In this document: positions 1 through 9,795 of the stretch, one piece after another | How positions within the stretch are numbered: position 1 is the stretch's first letter | Layout: each line of letters begins with the position of its first letter | Source: Myxococcales bacterium | Lineage (GTDB): Bacteria > Myxococcota_A > UBA9042 | Assembly: GCA_002726535.1 (NCBI GenBank) | Contig: PBTG01000027.1 | Span: forward strand, 1 to 34,432 | Direction of reading: 5' to 3' | Length of the DNA: 34,432 nucleotides | Made by a program: the position numbers and the translations under genes | Notes under the pieces: model-generated | Databases searched by the model: none | Told to the model about the DNA's origin: nothing | What the model saw: only the letters and a program-made list of their open reading frames with translations

Positions 1-1
1 T

Positions 2-2350
2 GTAGCGCAATCTCTGGCACTAAACGGCTACTTCAAAGATGCCAACCAAGTGCTGGCCGACGCGAACGAAGCGATCGGCACGCGATCGGAGCGCAAACGC
101 GTCGAGCGCGCCTGGGGAACTGTATTTCTGAGCAAATACAATTTCAAAGAGGCGGACATCGCGTTTCGAAAAGTCCTGGCCATCGACCCGACCGACATCG
201 ACGCTATCGCCGGGATGCTCCGAATTGATCTAGACAGCGACCGCGATCCACGCAAAGCGAAAAAGCGGCTCCTTGCTGCGCTCAAGCGGCGCCCAAACCA
301 GCCGATGCTCCTGAGCTTGAGAGCAGAAGTCGCTCTGCATGATGAAGACCTTCAAGCCGCCCTCAAATGGACAAGGCAAGCTCTCAAGGTCGCTCCGTCA
401 CATCGTCACGCACTGGCCATTGAGTACACCATATTTTGCCTGCTCGATGACCGCCGCAGTCTCAAGCGTGCGATCGCCAAATACAGCAAGCTCAACCCTT
501 CTGACGCTCGTCCTCATGTGATCGCAGCGCATTATTTGGAAGTCGCCCATCGCTACGACCGAGTGGTTACAGAGTTGAAAACCGCTCTGAAGCGCAATAT
601 GGAGTCGGCGACTGCGCACGCCGCCCTCGGCATGAGCTACGCTCGCCTCGCCGATGACGTTCGCGCATTCAAGCACCTCGAGATCGCTTTCCGTCTCGAC
701 CCCTTCAACGTCCGCACAGCCAACGTCTTGAACGTTTTGTACGATGGCGTCCTCAAACATATGCCGGTCTTGAAGGGCCGAGTGGTAGACCTGCGCGTTC
801 ACCGCCGCCACAAGCTCGCTATGCAGCGAACTTTACTGCCGTTTTTGCAAGAGAGTTATGACATTCTGTCGAAAAAATATGCTATGCGACCGAGACCACC
901 GCTTCGTGTGGAGGTGTTCCCGACGACCGAACAATTCAGTGTTCGTACGGTTGGGTTACCGGCATTAGGAGCCCATGCCGTATGTTTCGGTCACTTGATC
1001 ACAAGCCGGTCGCCCACGGACAAAGCGTTTAACTGGAAGATGGTGCTGCACCACGAGATGGCGCATGTCTTTCACCTCCAAGCGACCGAGGGACGTGTGC
1101 CGCGCTGGCTAACCGAAGGGCTCGCGATGATGGAGAGTGCGTGGCTCAATCCGCGCTATCACATGCGCGCCTATCGCCGACTGTATCGACGTATGAAGGC
1201 CAACAAACTGTCGAAGATTCGTACCTTCAACCTCGCCTTTTCACAGGCTCGGTCGATGCGAGAGATCGCTGATGCTTATTACCAAGCGATGATGCTCACT
1301 GCGTATCTCAACGAAGCCTACGGCTTCGACAAACTCCGTAAGCTTGTCTTTGCTCACAAAAGTGCGAAGCCAACTGCGATATTGGTGACCAAAGTCTACG
1401 GTCGCTCTCCTGAGAGAATCGATGAAGAGTTTCGACAATGGTTGCGCACCAAACTGGTGCGATATGCCGATGATTTTCGTCCATCGCGCAAGCACATACG
1501 AGCGCTTTGGTCCAAATCGAAATCCAAAGACCTCAACTCTGCAGCAGCCGCATTGCAGCGCGGTGGTGTCAAAGGGATTATCGAGCAGCTCCGGCGAGCC
1601 GTCACTCCTGGCAAAGCGGAGCCCAAAGCTCGATGTGCGGCTCAATTCGTGCTGATGGAGCACGCCCTTGCAAATCAAGACTGGCGGGCTGCTCTGAGAG
1701 CGAGCAGGGCGCTTTGCCAGCAAAGAGGTTGCGATGGTGTAAAGCAGCGTCTGGTGATGGCCAAGGCGTTAAAAAAGCTTGGGAAGCCTGGTACAGATGT
1801 GCATCTGAAAGCTGCGCTGAACAAAGACCCCGAAGATCCGAGCACGTTGGCTTTGGCTCGTCAGTGGGCATCGACAGACGCAGACAAAGCTCGGTGGCTC
1901 AGGCAGACCATCATGATCTCTCCCAATGACGTGGGCTCCGCCATTCGATTGGCAACCTTGAGTTGGAAGCAATTGTGGCCCAATGGCCTGCGAAATGACC
2001 CGCAAGGTACGAAGCGCTCATCGATGAGGAAATCGGCTATCGACGACCTCCAATTCGCGGCAAACCAACTCGAAGAGACGACACCACACACGGCCAACCA
2101 AGCTCTCTGGGAGGCCCGCGCTCTGGTCGCACAAGGGCGATGGCGCGCAGCGAGTCTGGTCTATCCACTGGCGGCGGATCGAAGCGTCCGAGCCGAAATG
2201 CGTCAGTTGATTTGGTGTGAGTTGGCCGATGTTGCAGCACACATCAAAAATGCAGCGCTCAAAGAGCGAGCTGCACGAAAGTGCCGCAATCGTGCTCAGC
2301 CTAGCTCAGCGAAGCAGTCGCCAGGGTTGCCTGAATCCGTTAGACTCTGA
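2..2350 (+). CDS. TPR-repeat protein with gluzincin (peptidase MA-like) HExxH domain; 5' end truncated by window start
   Basis: The frame is open upstream of the listed GTG at 50 back to base 2 (VAQSLALNGYFKDANQ...). N-terminal TPR-like helices; HHEMAHVFHLQ...WLTEGLAMMES matches HExxH plus downstream E. Confidence 0.85.
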   Translation, partial: VAQSLALNGYFKDANQVLADANEAIGTRSERKRVERAWGTVFLSKYNFKEADIAFRKVLAIDPTDIDAIAGMLRIDLDSDRDPRKAKKRLLAALKRRPNQPMLLSLRAEVALHDEDLQAALKWTRQALKVAPSHRHALAIEYTIFCLLDDRRSLKRAIAKYSKLNPSDARPHVIAAHYLEVAHRYDRVVTELKTALKRNMESATAHAALGMSYARLADDVRAFKHLEIAFRLDPFNVRTANVLNVLYDGVLKHMPVLKGRVVDLRVHRRHKLAMQRTLLPFLQESYDILSKKYAMRPRPPLRVEVFPTTEQFSVRTVGLPALGAHAVCFGHLITSRSPTDKAFNWKMVLHHEMAHVFHLQATEGRVPRWLTEGLAMMESAWLNPRYHMRAYRRLYRRMKANKLSKIRTFNLAFSQARSMREIADAYYQAMMLTAYLNEAYGFDKLRKLVFAHKSAKPTAILVTKVYGRSPERIDEEFRQWLRTKLVRYADDFRPSRKHIRALWSKSKSKDLNSAAAALQRGGVKGIIEQLRRAVTPGKAEPKARCAAQFVLMEHALANQDWRAALRASRALCQQRGCDGVKQRLVMAKALKKLGKPGTDVHLKAALNKDPEDPSTLALARQWASTDADKARWLRQTIMISPNDVGSAIRLATLSWKQLWPNGLRNDPQGTKRSSMRKSAIDDLQFAANQLEETTPHTANQALWEARALVAQGRWRAASLVYPLAADRSVRAEMRQLIWCELADVAAHIKNAALKERAARKCRNRAQPSSAKQSPGLPESVRL

Positions 2351-2352
2351 GC

Positions 2353-3762
2353 ATGTTGCAGCGACTGCAAAAACTCGGCGCAGGACTCACCCGCTGGACT
2401 ATTCGCTGGGTTCCAGATGCCTGGATCGTCGCCATTTTATTGACTCTCTTGGTGTGGATTTTGGCGGTGTGGCTCGGTGGTGCAGCCTGGGGGGTCGGCG
2501 AACAGCCCTTGCCTGTATGCGGCGCTACGAAAAGCTGCGGTGCTTTCGATGCTTGGTCGGGAGGAATTTGGAGACTCCTGAAGCTCTCGGCTCAATTCGC
2601 TCTAGCTTTGGTCGCGGCGCAAGCGTGCGCGACCTCAAGACCTCTATATGGCTTAATGAATCGCCTCGCCTCTCTGCCCGACGCCAGTCGCCCTCGCCAG
2701 GCGATCGTCTTGATGGCGCTCTTTTCAGCCCTAACCGCCTACCTGAACTGGGCCGTCAATTTGGTGATGTGCGCAGCCTTTGTTCCGATTGTGGCGGCGC
2801 GCAATCCACGAACGGATTGGCGTTTGTTAGTGGCCACAGCCTACCTAGGTATCGGTGTCGTATGGCACGGTGGACTCTCAGGCTCTGCTCCCCTGGTGGC
2901 CGCTACTGCCGATAGCTTTCTCATCAAGCAGGGAATTTTGGCGCAACCTTTGTCCATTTCCGAGACCTTATTGGCTCCTTTCAATCTCATCTATTTGGTG
3001 ATCATTACGGCTGTTGCGACCACGACGATGGCGCTACTGCACCCTGAGGCCGCAGACACCAAAGCGCTACCAATCGAGCAGGCCGAGGCATTGGTCAGCC
3101 CGCCAGGGCCTCGCCCCTCGCCAAGCACTCCAGCGGAGCGTCTCAATATGTCACGGTTGATGAGCATGGCGGTAGGCTGTCTTGTCCTCGCCCATTTGGT
3201 GACTCGCTTCATCCGCGAGGGCAGCGGTGGTTGGGATATCAACGGCTACAACGCAGCCTTCGTTGGATTGGCATTGGTGCTCCACGACTCTCCTCAATCC
3301 TTTCTTCGAGGCTGCGAGCAAGGCGCCAAAAACGCTTGGGGAATCATCGTTCAATTCCCACTCTATGCCGGAATCTTTGGATTGATGACTCTGACCCCTT
3401 TAGCGAGCCAACTCAGCGATGGCTTGGCCTCTTTCGGAAGCGCCCAAAGCTATCCAGCAGTGGTTTATGCGCTCAGTGCGATGGTCAACTATCTGGTGCC
3501 CTCCGGGGGCTCACAATTTGTGATTGAAGCCCCCTACATCCTCAGCGCCGGTGCTAGCCACGGTCTTGAAGCCGGAGCGACTGTGTTGGCTTTTGCTTAT
3601 GGCGATATGAGCACCAATCTCATCCAACCCTTTTGGGCGATTCCTTTGCTGAGCGTTACCGGTGTGTCATTTGGCGAGATCATGGGCTACTGCTTACTGC
3701 TCTTCGCTGCGGTAACCACGGTCACTCTCGGAGCCGTATGGTGTATGCCGCTCTTTTTGTAA
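2353..3762 (+). CDS. atoE: Short-chain fatty acid transporter, AtoE family
   Basis: 469 aa polytopic membrane protein; N-term WIVAILLTLLVWILA and C-term NYLVPSGGSQFVIEAPYIL typical of the AtoE/SCFA transporter family; starts 2 nt after the previous stop. Confidence 0.8.
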   Translation: MLQRLQKLGAGLTRWTIRWVPDAWIVAILLTLLVWILAVWLGGAAWGVGEQPLPVCGATKSCGAFDAWSGGIWRLLKLSAQFALALVAAQACATSRPLYGLMNRLASLPDASRPRQAIVLMALFSALTAYLNWAVNLVMCAAFVPIVAARNPRTDWRLLVATAYLGIGVVWHGGLSGSAPLVAATADSFLIKQGILAQPLSISETLLAPFNLIYLVIITAVATTTMALLHPEAADTKALPIEQAEALVSPPGPRPSPSTPAERLNMSRLMSMAVGCLVLAHLVTRFIREGSGGWDINGYNAAFVGLALVLHDSPQSFLRGCEQGAKNAWGIIVQFPLYAGIFGLMTLTPLASQLSDGLASFGSAQSYPAVVYALSAMVNYLVPSGGSQFVIEAPYILSAGASHGLEAGATVLAFAYGDMSTNLIQPFWAIPLLSVTGVSFGEIMGYCLLLFAAVTTVTLGAVWCMPLFL

Positions 3763-6700
3763 ATCGACACGCGCACACTTGGCTGGCGACGCTCTGCCTC
3801 ATGATGTTTTGGGGTTGCTCGACGAGCAGTGAGCCTGCGAAGCAAAGTTCGACTAACCAGCCATCGTTACGCTCTGATGTCGGGCTCGATGGCGCCCTGA
3901 GTATCGAGGCAGACCGTAGCGGCTTGGTAGATATCGAAGAGGTTGTAGACATCGCAACCGACACCACGATAACGAGCATCGATCTCGACATCATTCAATC
4001 TGACGGCGCTCCAGTCGACGTCGACAATCCGTTGGAAGACAGCACTGGAGAGACACACAGCGACGATGTGGTGGATGCAACGATTCAATTGGACGCTGTC
4101 GGAGATACATCGCTGCCTTCATCAGATGGTGGCTCGATGGTCGATGCAAGTATCGATAGCGGCAGTATCGACACCGCAGTCAATGACACGGGACCTGTCG
4201 ACACAAAAGTATGCCCATTCGGTCTGACCCCTTCGCTTATCAACTGCGGGTTTCAAGGGGTTTGCGCCGGCACCGTGAAGGTCAAGTGTGTAGCCGATCA
4301 ACCCACTTGTGATTACACAAAGGTGCCCAACTACGAGGTCGTCGAACTCACCTGTGACGGTCTAGACAATGACTGCAACGGAGCGACAGACAACAACCTC
4401 GCTCGCCCGATCGCTGTGAGTTGGCCCAATGTTGGGGTCTGTAAGAAGGCCTTGAAGGTCTGCGATGCAAGCAACGGCTGGAAAGAACCAAAGGGAGTTG
4501 AGATTGCTGGCTATCAGAGCGTCGAGACCCAATGTGACGGACTGGACAACGATTGTGATGGCGTGACGGATATCGACATTACAGGCAAGCCGCCGATGAG
4601 TTCCGCCCTCGGGGTCTGCAGTTCGCTGAGCAAGGTGTGTTTGTGGGGCATGTGGTTAAACCCAAACCCCCAACAAGCCCCGAATTATCAAGCCGTCGAG
4701 ACCCTTTGTGACGGGCTGGACAACGACTGTGATGGACTGACCGATGAGAGTCTTTCGCCGCCTAAACTGCCCTCCGGCGGGTTCAAGGTCCTTCAATCCG
4801 GTGTCTGCACTGGCGCTAAAGCGAGTTGTGTCAAAGGTGTGTGGGTCGCACCAGATTATGCCAAATACGTCAGTTCAATTGGACTGAGCGGGCTATACGA
4901 GCCCATTGAGCAGACCTGCGATGGGCTAGACAACGACTGCGATGGGCAAACAGACGAAGGATTAACCGGGCCGCCAGCGTCGATTCAATTTGGCGTCTGT
5001 GCCGGGCTAAGGAAAGTGTGCAAAGGCATCAATGGGTGGATGGATCCTCCGCTGCAGCAAGTCGCAAAGGTCTCGCTGGGACCAGAGATCTCTTGCGATG
5101 GACAGGACAACGATTGTGACGGCAAGACAGATGAGGAGGCCATATGTCCGCTCTGGCAGCTCGGAGGCCGAAATCAAGCGGGTGCAGCCGTACGAGGCGA
5201 CACTGTGGTCATCGCCGCGGGCTCGTCTATGCAGATATTCAAAGCCGCAAAGTTGGTCAGACAAGACTTTCGTCACTCACAACCAGTCGTAGCTTTGGCG
5301 CTATCATCTGACGGAAAACTACTCGCCTCTTGCAGCACCAACGAAGTCTTACGAGTTCAGTCGGTCAACGATGGCGTCATGGTCGACAAAGTCGATGCCC
5401 CCGGAAAAACCTGGCGCTCTGTCAGTTGGGCCCCGACCAACAAAGCGGTCGCCGTGGGAGACTCCGTCGGATGGGTTCGAGTCGTTCCCATCGGGTCAGG
5501 TCCGGGCGCTTTCGCGAAAAAACTCTTCAGTGGTGTGGTCAGACCCATTCGATGGGTTCAGTCAGGATCATTGACAGGACTTCGCGTGGTCGCCGCCGGT
5601 GGCAACGGGCAGGTCAAAGCCATTCATCCCTACACAGGGGTGACGTGGACCTACGAGCCAAAGCCTCTTGCCAAGGGCGTTGTCACGGACATCGCCATCG
5701 ACAAGCGATATGCGGCTGTCTCTTGGAACCAAGGTGGTGTGGCGGTCTTTGACACCAAAGATGGCGCGACTTTGGGTGCAACCTTCGCCCTGACAGTCGC
5801 CGCTCAAGCATTGAGTTTCGACGAAATGGGGCGCTTGTGGGTGATCGACAAGCAAGGCGACGTACGTCGTTATGACCCTCAAGGAGATCCGCCCAGCAGT
5901 TGGAAACTCAGTTGGTCCTTTGTTGGTACAAGCGCGCCTGGTCCAGTCGTGAGTCTCGATTGGTTGCCACCGAAGATTTTGTTGGCCAGCGGGTCACAGG
6001 CTACGGGCACGCTCTCCGACAAGGGAGCTTGGAGCTTGTTGTGGCAAGGCTCAAACGCGTTGACTGCATCCCTGAGCATCCAACCACCTCTTTGGGCACG
6101 AGCTCTTGGCGGTCCACAAGTGTATTTCGGTGACGCCTCAGGACCCCTCGGAAGCCTGTCTCCTCACGGTAGCGGCAAAGTCGCGGAGCTCGCACTTTCG
6201 CCAAACAATGCCTCTACATTGTTGAGTCGCAGTCAAAAAGGAGCTCTTGTGTCTTGGCCGTTGCCGGGGGCTAAAGGCCCGCTTTGGTCAGTCAACACCG
6301 CAGTGACTGGTTCACTCGCATGGAGCCCTGATGGGAGCGCTCACTGGCGCGCTCAAAAGAGCCAGCTCTGGCGGACATCGGTAGCGGACGGCAAAAGCAC
6401 CCTGTGGTACAGCCATCCAAAGGGAGCAAAGATCGATGCAATCTCTGTCTCTGCTCAACATGATCGTCTCGCCTTTGCATGCCAGGACTCCACCGAACAA
6501 TTGGTGATGATGGACCTAAAGAAGAGTTCCATTTTGTGGAGTCGGGATAAACTCGTTGCACCCCGACACGCACTCGCATGGCGACCCGATGGCAAGGAAA
6601 TATTGGCATCGGGAGGCAGTGCGAAGCTCGCCCTAATCGACACGCAGCAAGGCAAGACAATCGCCTTGTTACCCGGACACTTTGGATACGTCAGTGCTTT

Positions 6701-6932
6701 GGCCTGGATGAGCGAAGGCAAACGCTTTGTGAGCGCTTCCGATGATGGACTCGTCCGCTTATGGCGCCGAACCAGCAAAGGAGCGATAGGAGAGATGACC
6801 TCGGTGAGGCATTGCAACTGGCCCTGTCTCGGGAACGGCGGTGTTGTAGGAGTCGGTCAGATCGGAGCCAACCGGTGGGTATCTCTCGGTAGCGATGGAG
6901 GACAAATTCTTTGGAGTCTTCCGCCTCTGTAA
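3738..6932 (+). CDS. Lipoprotein with Asp-rich linker, five MopE-type CDGxDNDCDG repeats and C-terminal WD40-like beta-propeller
   Basis: Likely start at ATG 3738 (MVYAALFVNRHAHTWLATLCLMMFWGCSTSS, lipobox-like) inside the longer ORF 3633-6932, overlapping atoE by 25 nt. Five CDG(L/Q)DNDC(D/N)G repeats; WD-type repeats ending GHFGYVSALAWMSEGKRFVSASDDGLVRLWRR. Confidence 0.85.
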   Translation: MVYAALFVNRHAHTWLATLCLMMFWGCSTSSEPAKQSSTNQPSLRSDVGLDGALSIEADRSGLVDIEEVVDIATDTTITSIDLDIIQSDGAPVDVDNPLEDSTGETHSDDVVDATIQLDAVGDTSLPSSDGGSMVDASIDSGSIDTAVNDTGPVDTKVCPFGLTPSLINCGFQGVCAGTVKVKCVADQPTCDYTKVPNYEVVELTCDGLDNDCNGATDNNLARPIAVSWPNVGVCKKALKVCDASNGWKEPKGVEIAGYQSVETQCDGLDNDCDGVTDIDITGKPPMSSALGVCSSLSKVCLWGMWLNPNPQQAPNYQAVETLCDGLDNDCDGLTDESLSPPKLPSGGFKVLQSGVCTGAKASCVKGVWVAPDYAKYVSSIGLSGLYEPIEQTCDGLDNDCDGQTDEGLTGPPASIQFGVCAGLRKVCKGINGWMDPPLQQVAKVSLGPEISCDGQDNDCDGKTDEEAICPLWQLGGRNQAGAAVRGDTVVIAAGSSMQIFKAAKLVRQDFRHSQPVVALALSSDGKLLASCSTNEVLRVQSVNDGVMVDKVDAPGKTWRSVSWAPTNKAVAVGDSVGWVRVVPIGSGPGAFAKKLFSGVVRPIRWVQSGSLTGLRVVAAGGNGQVKAIHPYTGVTWTYEPKPLAKGVVTDIAIDKRYAAVSWNQGGVAVFDTKDGATLGATFALTVAAQALSFDEMGRLWVIDKQGDVRRYDPQGDPPSSWKLSWSFVGTSAPGPVVSLDWLPPKILLASGSQATGTLSDKGAWSLLWQGSNALTASLSIQPPLWARALGGPQVYFGDASGPLGSLSPHGSGKVAELALSPNNASTLLSRSQKGALVSWPLPGAKGPLWSVNTAVTGSLAWSPDGSAHWRAQKSQLWRTSVADGKSTLWYSHPKGAKIDAISVSAQHDRLAFACQDSTEQLVMMDLKKSSILWSRDKLVAPRHALAWRPDGKEILASGGSAKLALIDTQQGKTIALLPGHFGYVSALAWMSEGKRFVSASDDGLVRLWRRTSKGAIGEMTSVRHCNWPCLGNGGVVGVGQIGANRWVSLGSDGGQILWSLPPL
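4353..5140 (+). repeat. Five in-frame MopE-type repeat units (C-D-G-x-D-N-D-C-D/N-G)
   Basis: Units begin at about 4353, 4533, 4707, 4917 and 5094, spaced about 174-210 nt; each encodes CDG(L/Q)DNDC(D/N)GxTD. Confidence 0.85.
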
Positions 6933-6995
6933 AGGCAGATTGACCCCACCGAAAAGCCGCGCCCATACTGCCGACCAGCCCTGAGGAGACTCCGA

Positions 6996-8138
6996 ATGAA
7001 CACAGCCCTGACCGACAACCAAAGATTGCCCCTTGAGTTGGTGTACGAACGACATCGTCCGCTCGTCCAAGTGGATCGAGATGTCTCCATTCGGCTGAGG
7101 GTCGCCAAGGGACAGCTTCCTTCAAGCCTTGGAGATCTGGTCCCGACGTTGACCTATCTCATCAGCGATCCTGATATCGAGGTTCGCCGTGAGGCAATCA
7201 AGACACTATCTGATGCCCCCGAAACCGAACTCTCACAGGTTCTGAGCGGCCCGCAGAGTTCCAGACTTCTTGAGATCTTAGCCCAAAAGCTCACTGCTTC
7301 TGCAGCCCTCGTCGCTATCGCCCTCAATAGTAAAACGGTCGTGTCGACTTTGGTCGATCTCGCCGGGCGCGGAGATGCGCAGGTCTGCGACGTCATCGGC
7401 CGGAACGCACAGCGCGCCTTGGACAACCCGAGCATCATTGAAGCGCTCTTCTTTAACCCACTCGCTCCACAGGGATCCGTGCAGAACCTGATGGAATTGG
7501 CGGTACGTGAAGGGCTCCCTCTCGATCATATGCCGGGTTTTGTAGAGATTCGAGAGGACCTGCTCGGCCAAGTCGCTAGCGGTCAGAGCGCGGCTCCGCT
7601 GGCTTTGACGGACATCGATTTTCTCAACGTCGTGGAGTTGGCCACCAACGCCAATGATGGCCAAGTCACTGGCGGCAAAGCCTTCGAGGAGCAAGAGGAG
7701 GTCAAGCGTAGCCTCCAGGCGATGATTATGAATATGTCCGTGGCCGAGAAAATCAGGCTGGCTTTGATCGGTGATGCGAACGCTCGTAAGCTATTGATTC
7801 GTGACCCGAAAAAGATGGTTTCGCTCGCCGTACTAAAATCTCCACGACTAACAGATGGTGAAATTCGGCTCTTCGCTGCCAACAAAAACGTCGCCGACGA
7901 GGTCATCTCCAGCATCTCACGAAACCGTACTTGGACACGGGACTACATGGTACGAAAAGCCCTGGTGATGAATCCTAAGACCAAACTCACCGCAGCCATG
8001 GGGTTCATGCGTACGTTGATTGCCAAAGACATCAAGTCGGTCAGCAAAAGTCGGGAAGTCTCCACCGTTGTTGCTCGCGCAGCAAAGACGCTTTTGGAGA
8101 AGATTGAAATGGGTAAAAAGAAAAAGAAGAAGAAGTAA
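6996..8138 (+). CDS. HEAT-like repeat protein with poly-lysine C-terminus; function unknown
   Basis: 380 aa, mostly helical with HEAT-like segments (LISDPDIEVRREAIKTLSDAP); ends EMGKKKKKKK*. Confidence 0.75.
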   Translation: MNTALTDNQRLPLELVYERHRPLVQVDRDVSIRLRVAKGQLPSSLGDLVPTLTYLISDPDIEVRREAIKTLSDAPETELSQVLSGPQSSRLLEILAQKLTASAALVAIALNSKTVVSTLVDLAGRGDAQVCDVIGRNAQRALDNPSIIEALFFNPLAPQGSVQNLMELAVREGLPLDHMPGFVEIREDLLGQVASGQSAAPLALTDIDFLNVVELATNANDGQVTGGKAFEEQEEVKRSLQAMIMNMSVAEKIRLALIGDANARKLLIRDPKKMVSLAVLKSPRLTDGEIRLFAANKNVADEVISSISRNRTWTRDYMVRKALVMNPKTKLTAAMGFMRTLIAKDIKSVSKSREVSTVVARAAKTLLEKIEMGKKKKKKK

Positions 8139-8148
8139 GCCTTGTTGC

Positions 8149-9786
8149 TCAGGGCTCACCGAAGGTCCCAGCCCGCACAGCCTCTTCGACCACATCAGCG
8201 AGAGTGGGTAGATGCCGACAGCGGCGTCTCTGAAAATCTTCTCCGTCCGCACAGCGACGACGTAGTTGAGTCACCCACCAGTATCCACTGCCACCTCGTG
8301 CAATGTAGTCATTGGTTACGATCCCATAGCGCCCTTCGGGATCAATCTTTTTGCCCGCCACTTCGAGTCTCTGCACTCGTTGACCACGCTGAGCAATGCC
8401 GACGACTTGTCCCTTGCTCTTGCGGTAGCGAACTCGCGGGCGCTCGCCATTGCAGCGCATATCGATTCCAGCCAAAATCGCACGGCTACCCAAATGGCCT
8501 CGATGGCCTTTGGTACATGCGTGCTCAAGCATCTCTTTGAGCTCAGCGCCGCTGACATCCAAATAAACTGGGCGATTCCGAAAGGGATGAATCGAGCGAA
8601 TCTCCAAGTCTGTAACTGGCCCCGCAGGATAGATACTGTTGGTCCGTAGGCCGCCCATGTTCAACACCGCGCCGGCGACCTTGTCGGAAAGTCCAGACTG
8701 GGTTCGCATCCACTTCATCGCAGCTTGGGCGACCAAACGACCGTAGCGACGACGTTCACGCCCTTTTAAGTTCCAGGCTTTGGTGCGATGACCAACGATC
8801 TGCTCGACGGCGTAGTCCGCTCTAAATCGGGAAACGATGGTTTTCATTCGCTCATCGGGACTCATGTGTTCGTCGATTGGACGAACACGCCAACTAGACG
8901 CGGCGCGAATAATGCCGCCGCCTGGACGTCCTTTGATGTCGAGATATCCCAAGTGACCGAAACGTTCGCCGGACTGGACCACCACACTCTGACCGGCGAT
9001 CTTCCACTTTCGGAGCAGGGTGTGACTGTGACCGCCGATGATCAAATCAATCCCGGAGACTGCTCGAGCCAAACGCAAATCGGCGCGCAAGCCAAGATGA
9101 GTCAACGCAACGATGACATCGACTCGCTGAGCACGAAGTGCGGCCACTGCACGACGAGCGGGAGCCAAGACTGGCTCTTGCGGGTCTGAGAAGCGAGTGT
9201 CTCCGAAGTCAGAAATATTTCGCGTCGTCGGGGTCAACAACCCGAAAAAACCCAGCTTTAAGCCGCCGCATCGACGTGTCCACAGGGTCTTGTAGAGTCT
9301 CTCTTTGGGATTATGCAGTGTCGGACTGTGTGGATCTAAGTTACTGGTGACGATTTGAAAGGTCTTCAAGCCGCTGAGCGCATAACGAAGCACAGCGGGT
9401 CCAGCATCGAATTCATGATTTCCCAGGACGCCGACATCATATCCAGCTTGCTCATACAAACGCCAAGCCCGACGTGCCGCTTGCCGTCGGTCTCGATCTT
9501 TACGTGCCATGTAGCGACCCTGCAAAACATCGCCCGCAGAGACCAGCAACACGCCCTGAGGTCGCTGTCGGAGCTGCCGTCGCTTCTCAGCAGCGATCCG
9601 ATCCAAGGTGCCTTGATAATGAAATCGAAGGGGTGTGCCAACACGTGGACCATCAAGATGGCTCTCGCTGTCATTGGTGGTCAGCAAAAGACAACGATGA
9701 TGTAAATCGTCACGATTGAGATTTCGCTGATGAACTCCACAGCCAGTGAACAACACAAACGCTAGGAGCAAGCTAGCTTGCCTCAA
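8149..9786 (-). CDS. 5'-nucleotidase / UshA-like metallophosphatase lipoprotein
   Basis: Signal peptide with lipobox-like LFTGC; TTNDSESHLDG, SAGDVLQG, LGNHEFDAG, THLG and GGHSH motifs; C-terminal 5'-nucleotidase-like domain (NMGGLR...YIARGGSGY). Confidence 0.88.
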   Translation of the reverse strand: MRQASLLLAFVLFTGCGVHQRNLNRDDLHHRCLLLTTNDSESHLDGPRVGTPLRFHYQGTLDRIAAEKRRQLRQRPQGVLLVSAGDVLQGRYMARKDRDRRQAARRAWRLYEQAGYDVGVLGNHEFDAGPAVLRYALSGLKTFQIVTSNLDPHSPTLHNPKERLYKTLWTRRCGGLKLGFFGLLTPTTRNISDFGDTRFSDPQEPVLAPARRAVAALRAQRVDVIVALTHLGLRADLRLARAVSGIDLIIGGHSHTLLRKWKIAGQSVVVQSGERFGHLGYLDIKGRPGGGIIRAASSWRVRPIDEHMSPDERMKTIVSRFRADYAVEQIVGHRTKAWNLKGRERRRYGRLVAQAAMKWMRTQSGLSDKVAGAVLNMGGLRTNSIYPAGPVTDLEIRSIHPFRNRPVYLDVSGAELKEMLEHACTKGHRGHLGSRAILAGIDMRCNGERPRVRYRKSKGQVVGIAQRGQRVQRLEVAGKKIDPEGRYGIVTNDYIARGGSGYWWVTQLRRRCADGEDFQRRRCRHLPTLADVVEEAVRAGTFGEP

Positions 9787-9795
9787 GGGTCGCTC

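Noticed and set aside
2217-2915. 232-aa plus-strand ORF
   Set aside because: Overlaps the TPR/peptidase end and AtoE in another frame; Ser/Arg-rich shadow translation without domain logic.
4353-5140. CRISPR-like regular spacing of repeats
   Set aside because: The repeats are in-frame codons for CDGxDNDCDG protein motifs with diverged DNA, not identical direct repeats with unique spacers.
8100-8138. A-rich run (ggtaaaaagaaaaagaagaagaag) as a possible slippage site or terminator
   Set aside because: It encodes the in-frame poly-Lys tail and lacks an adjacent hairpin that I could see.
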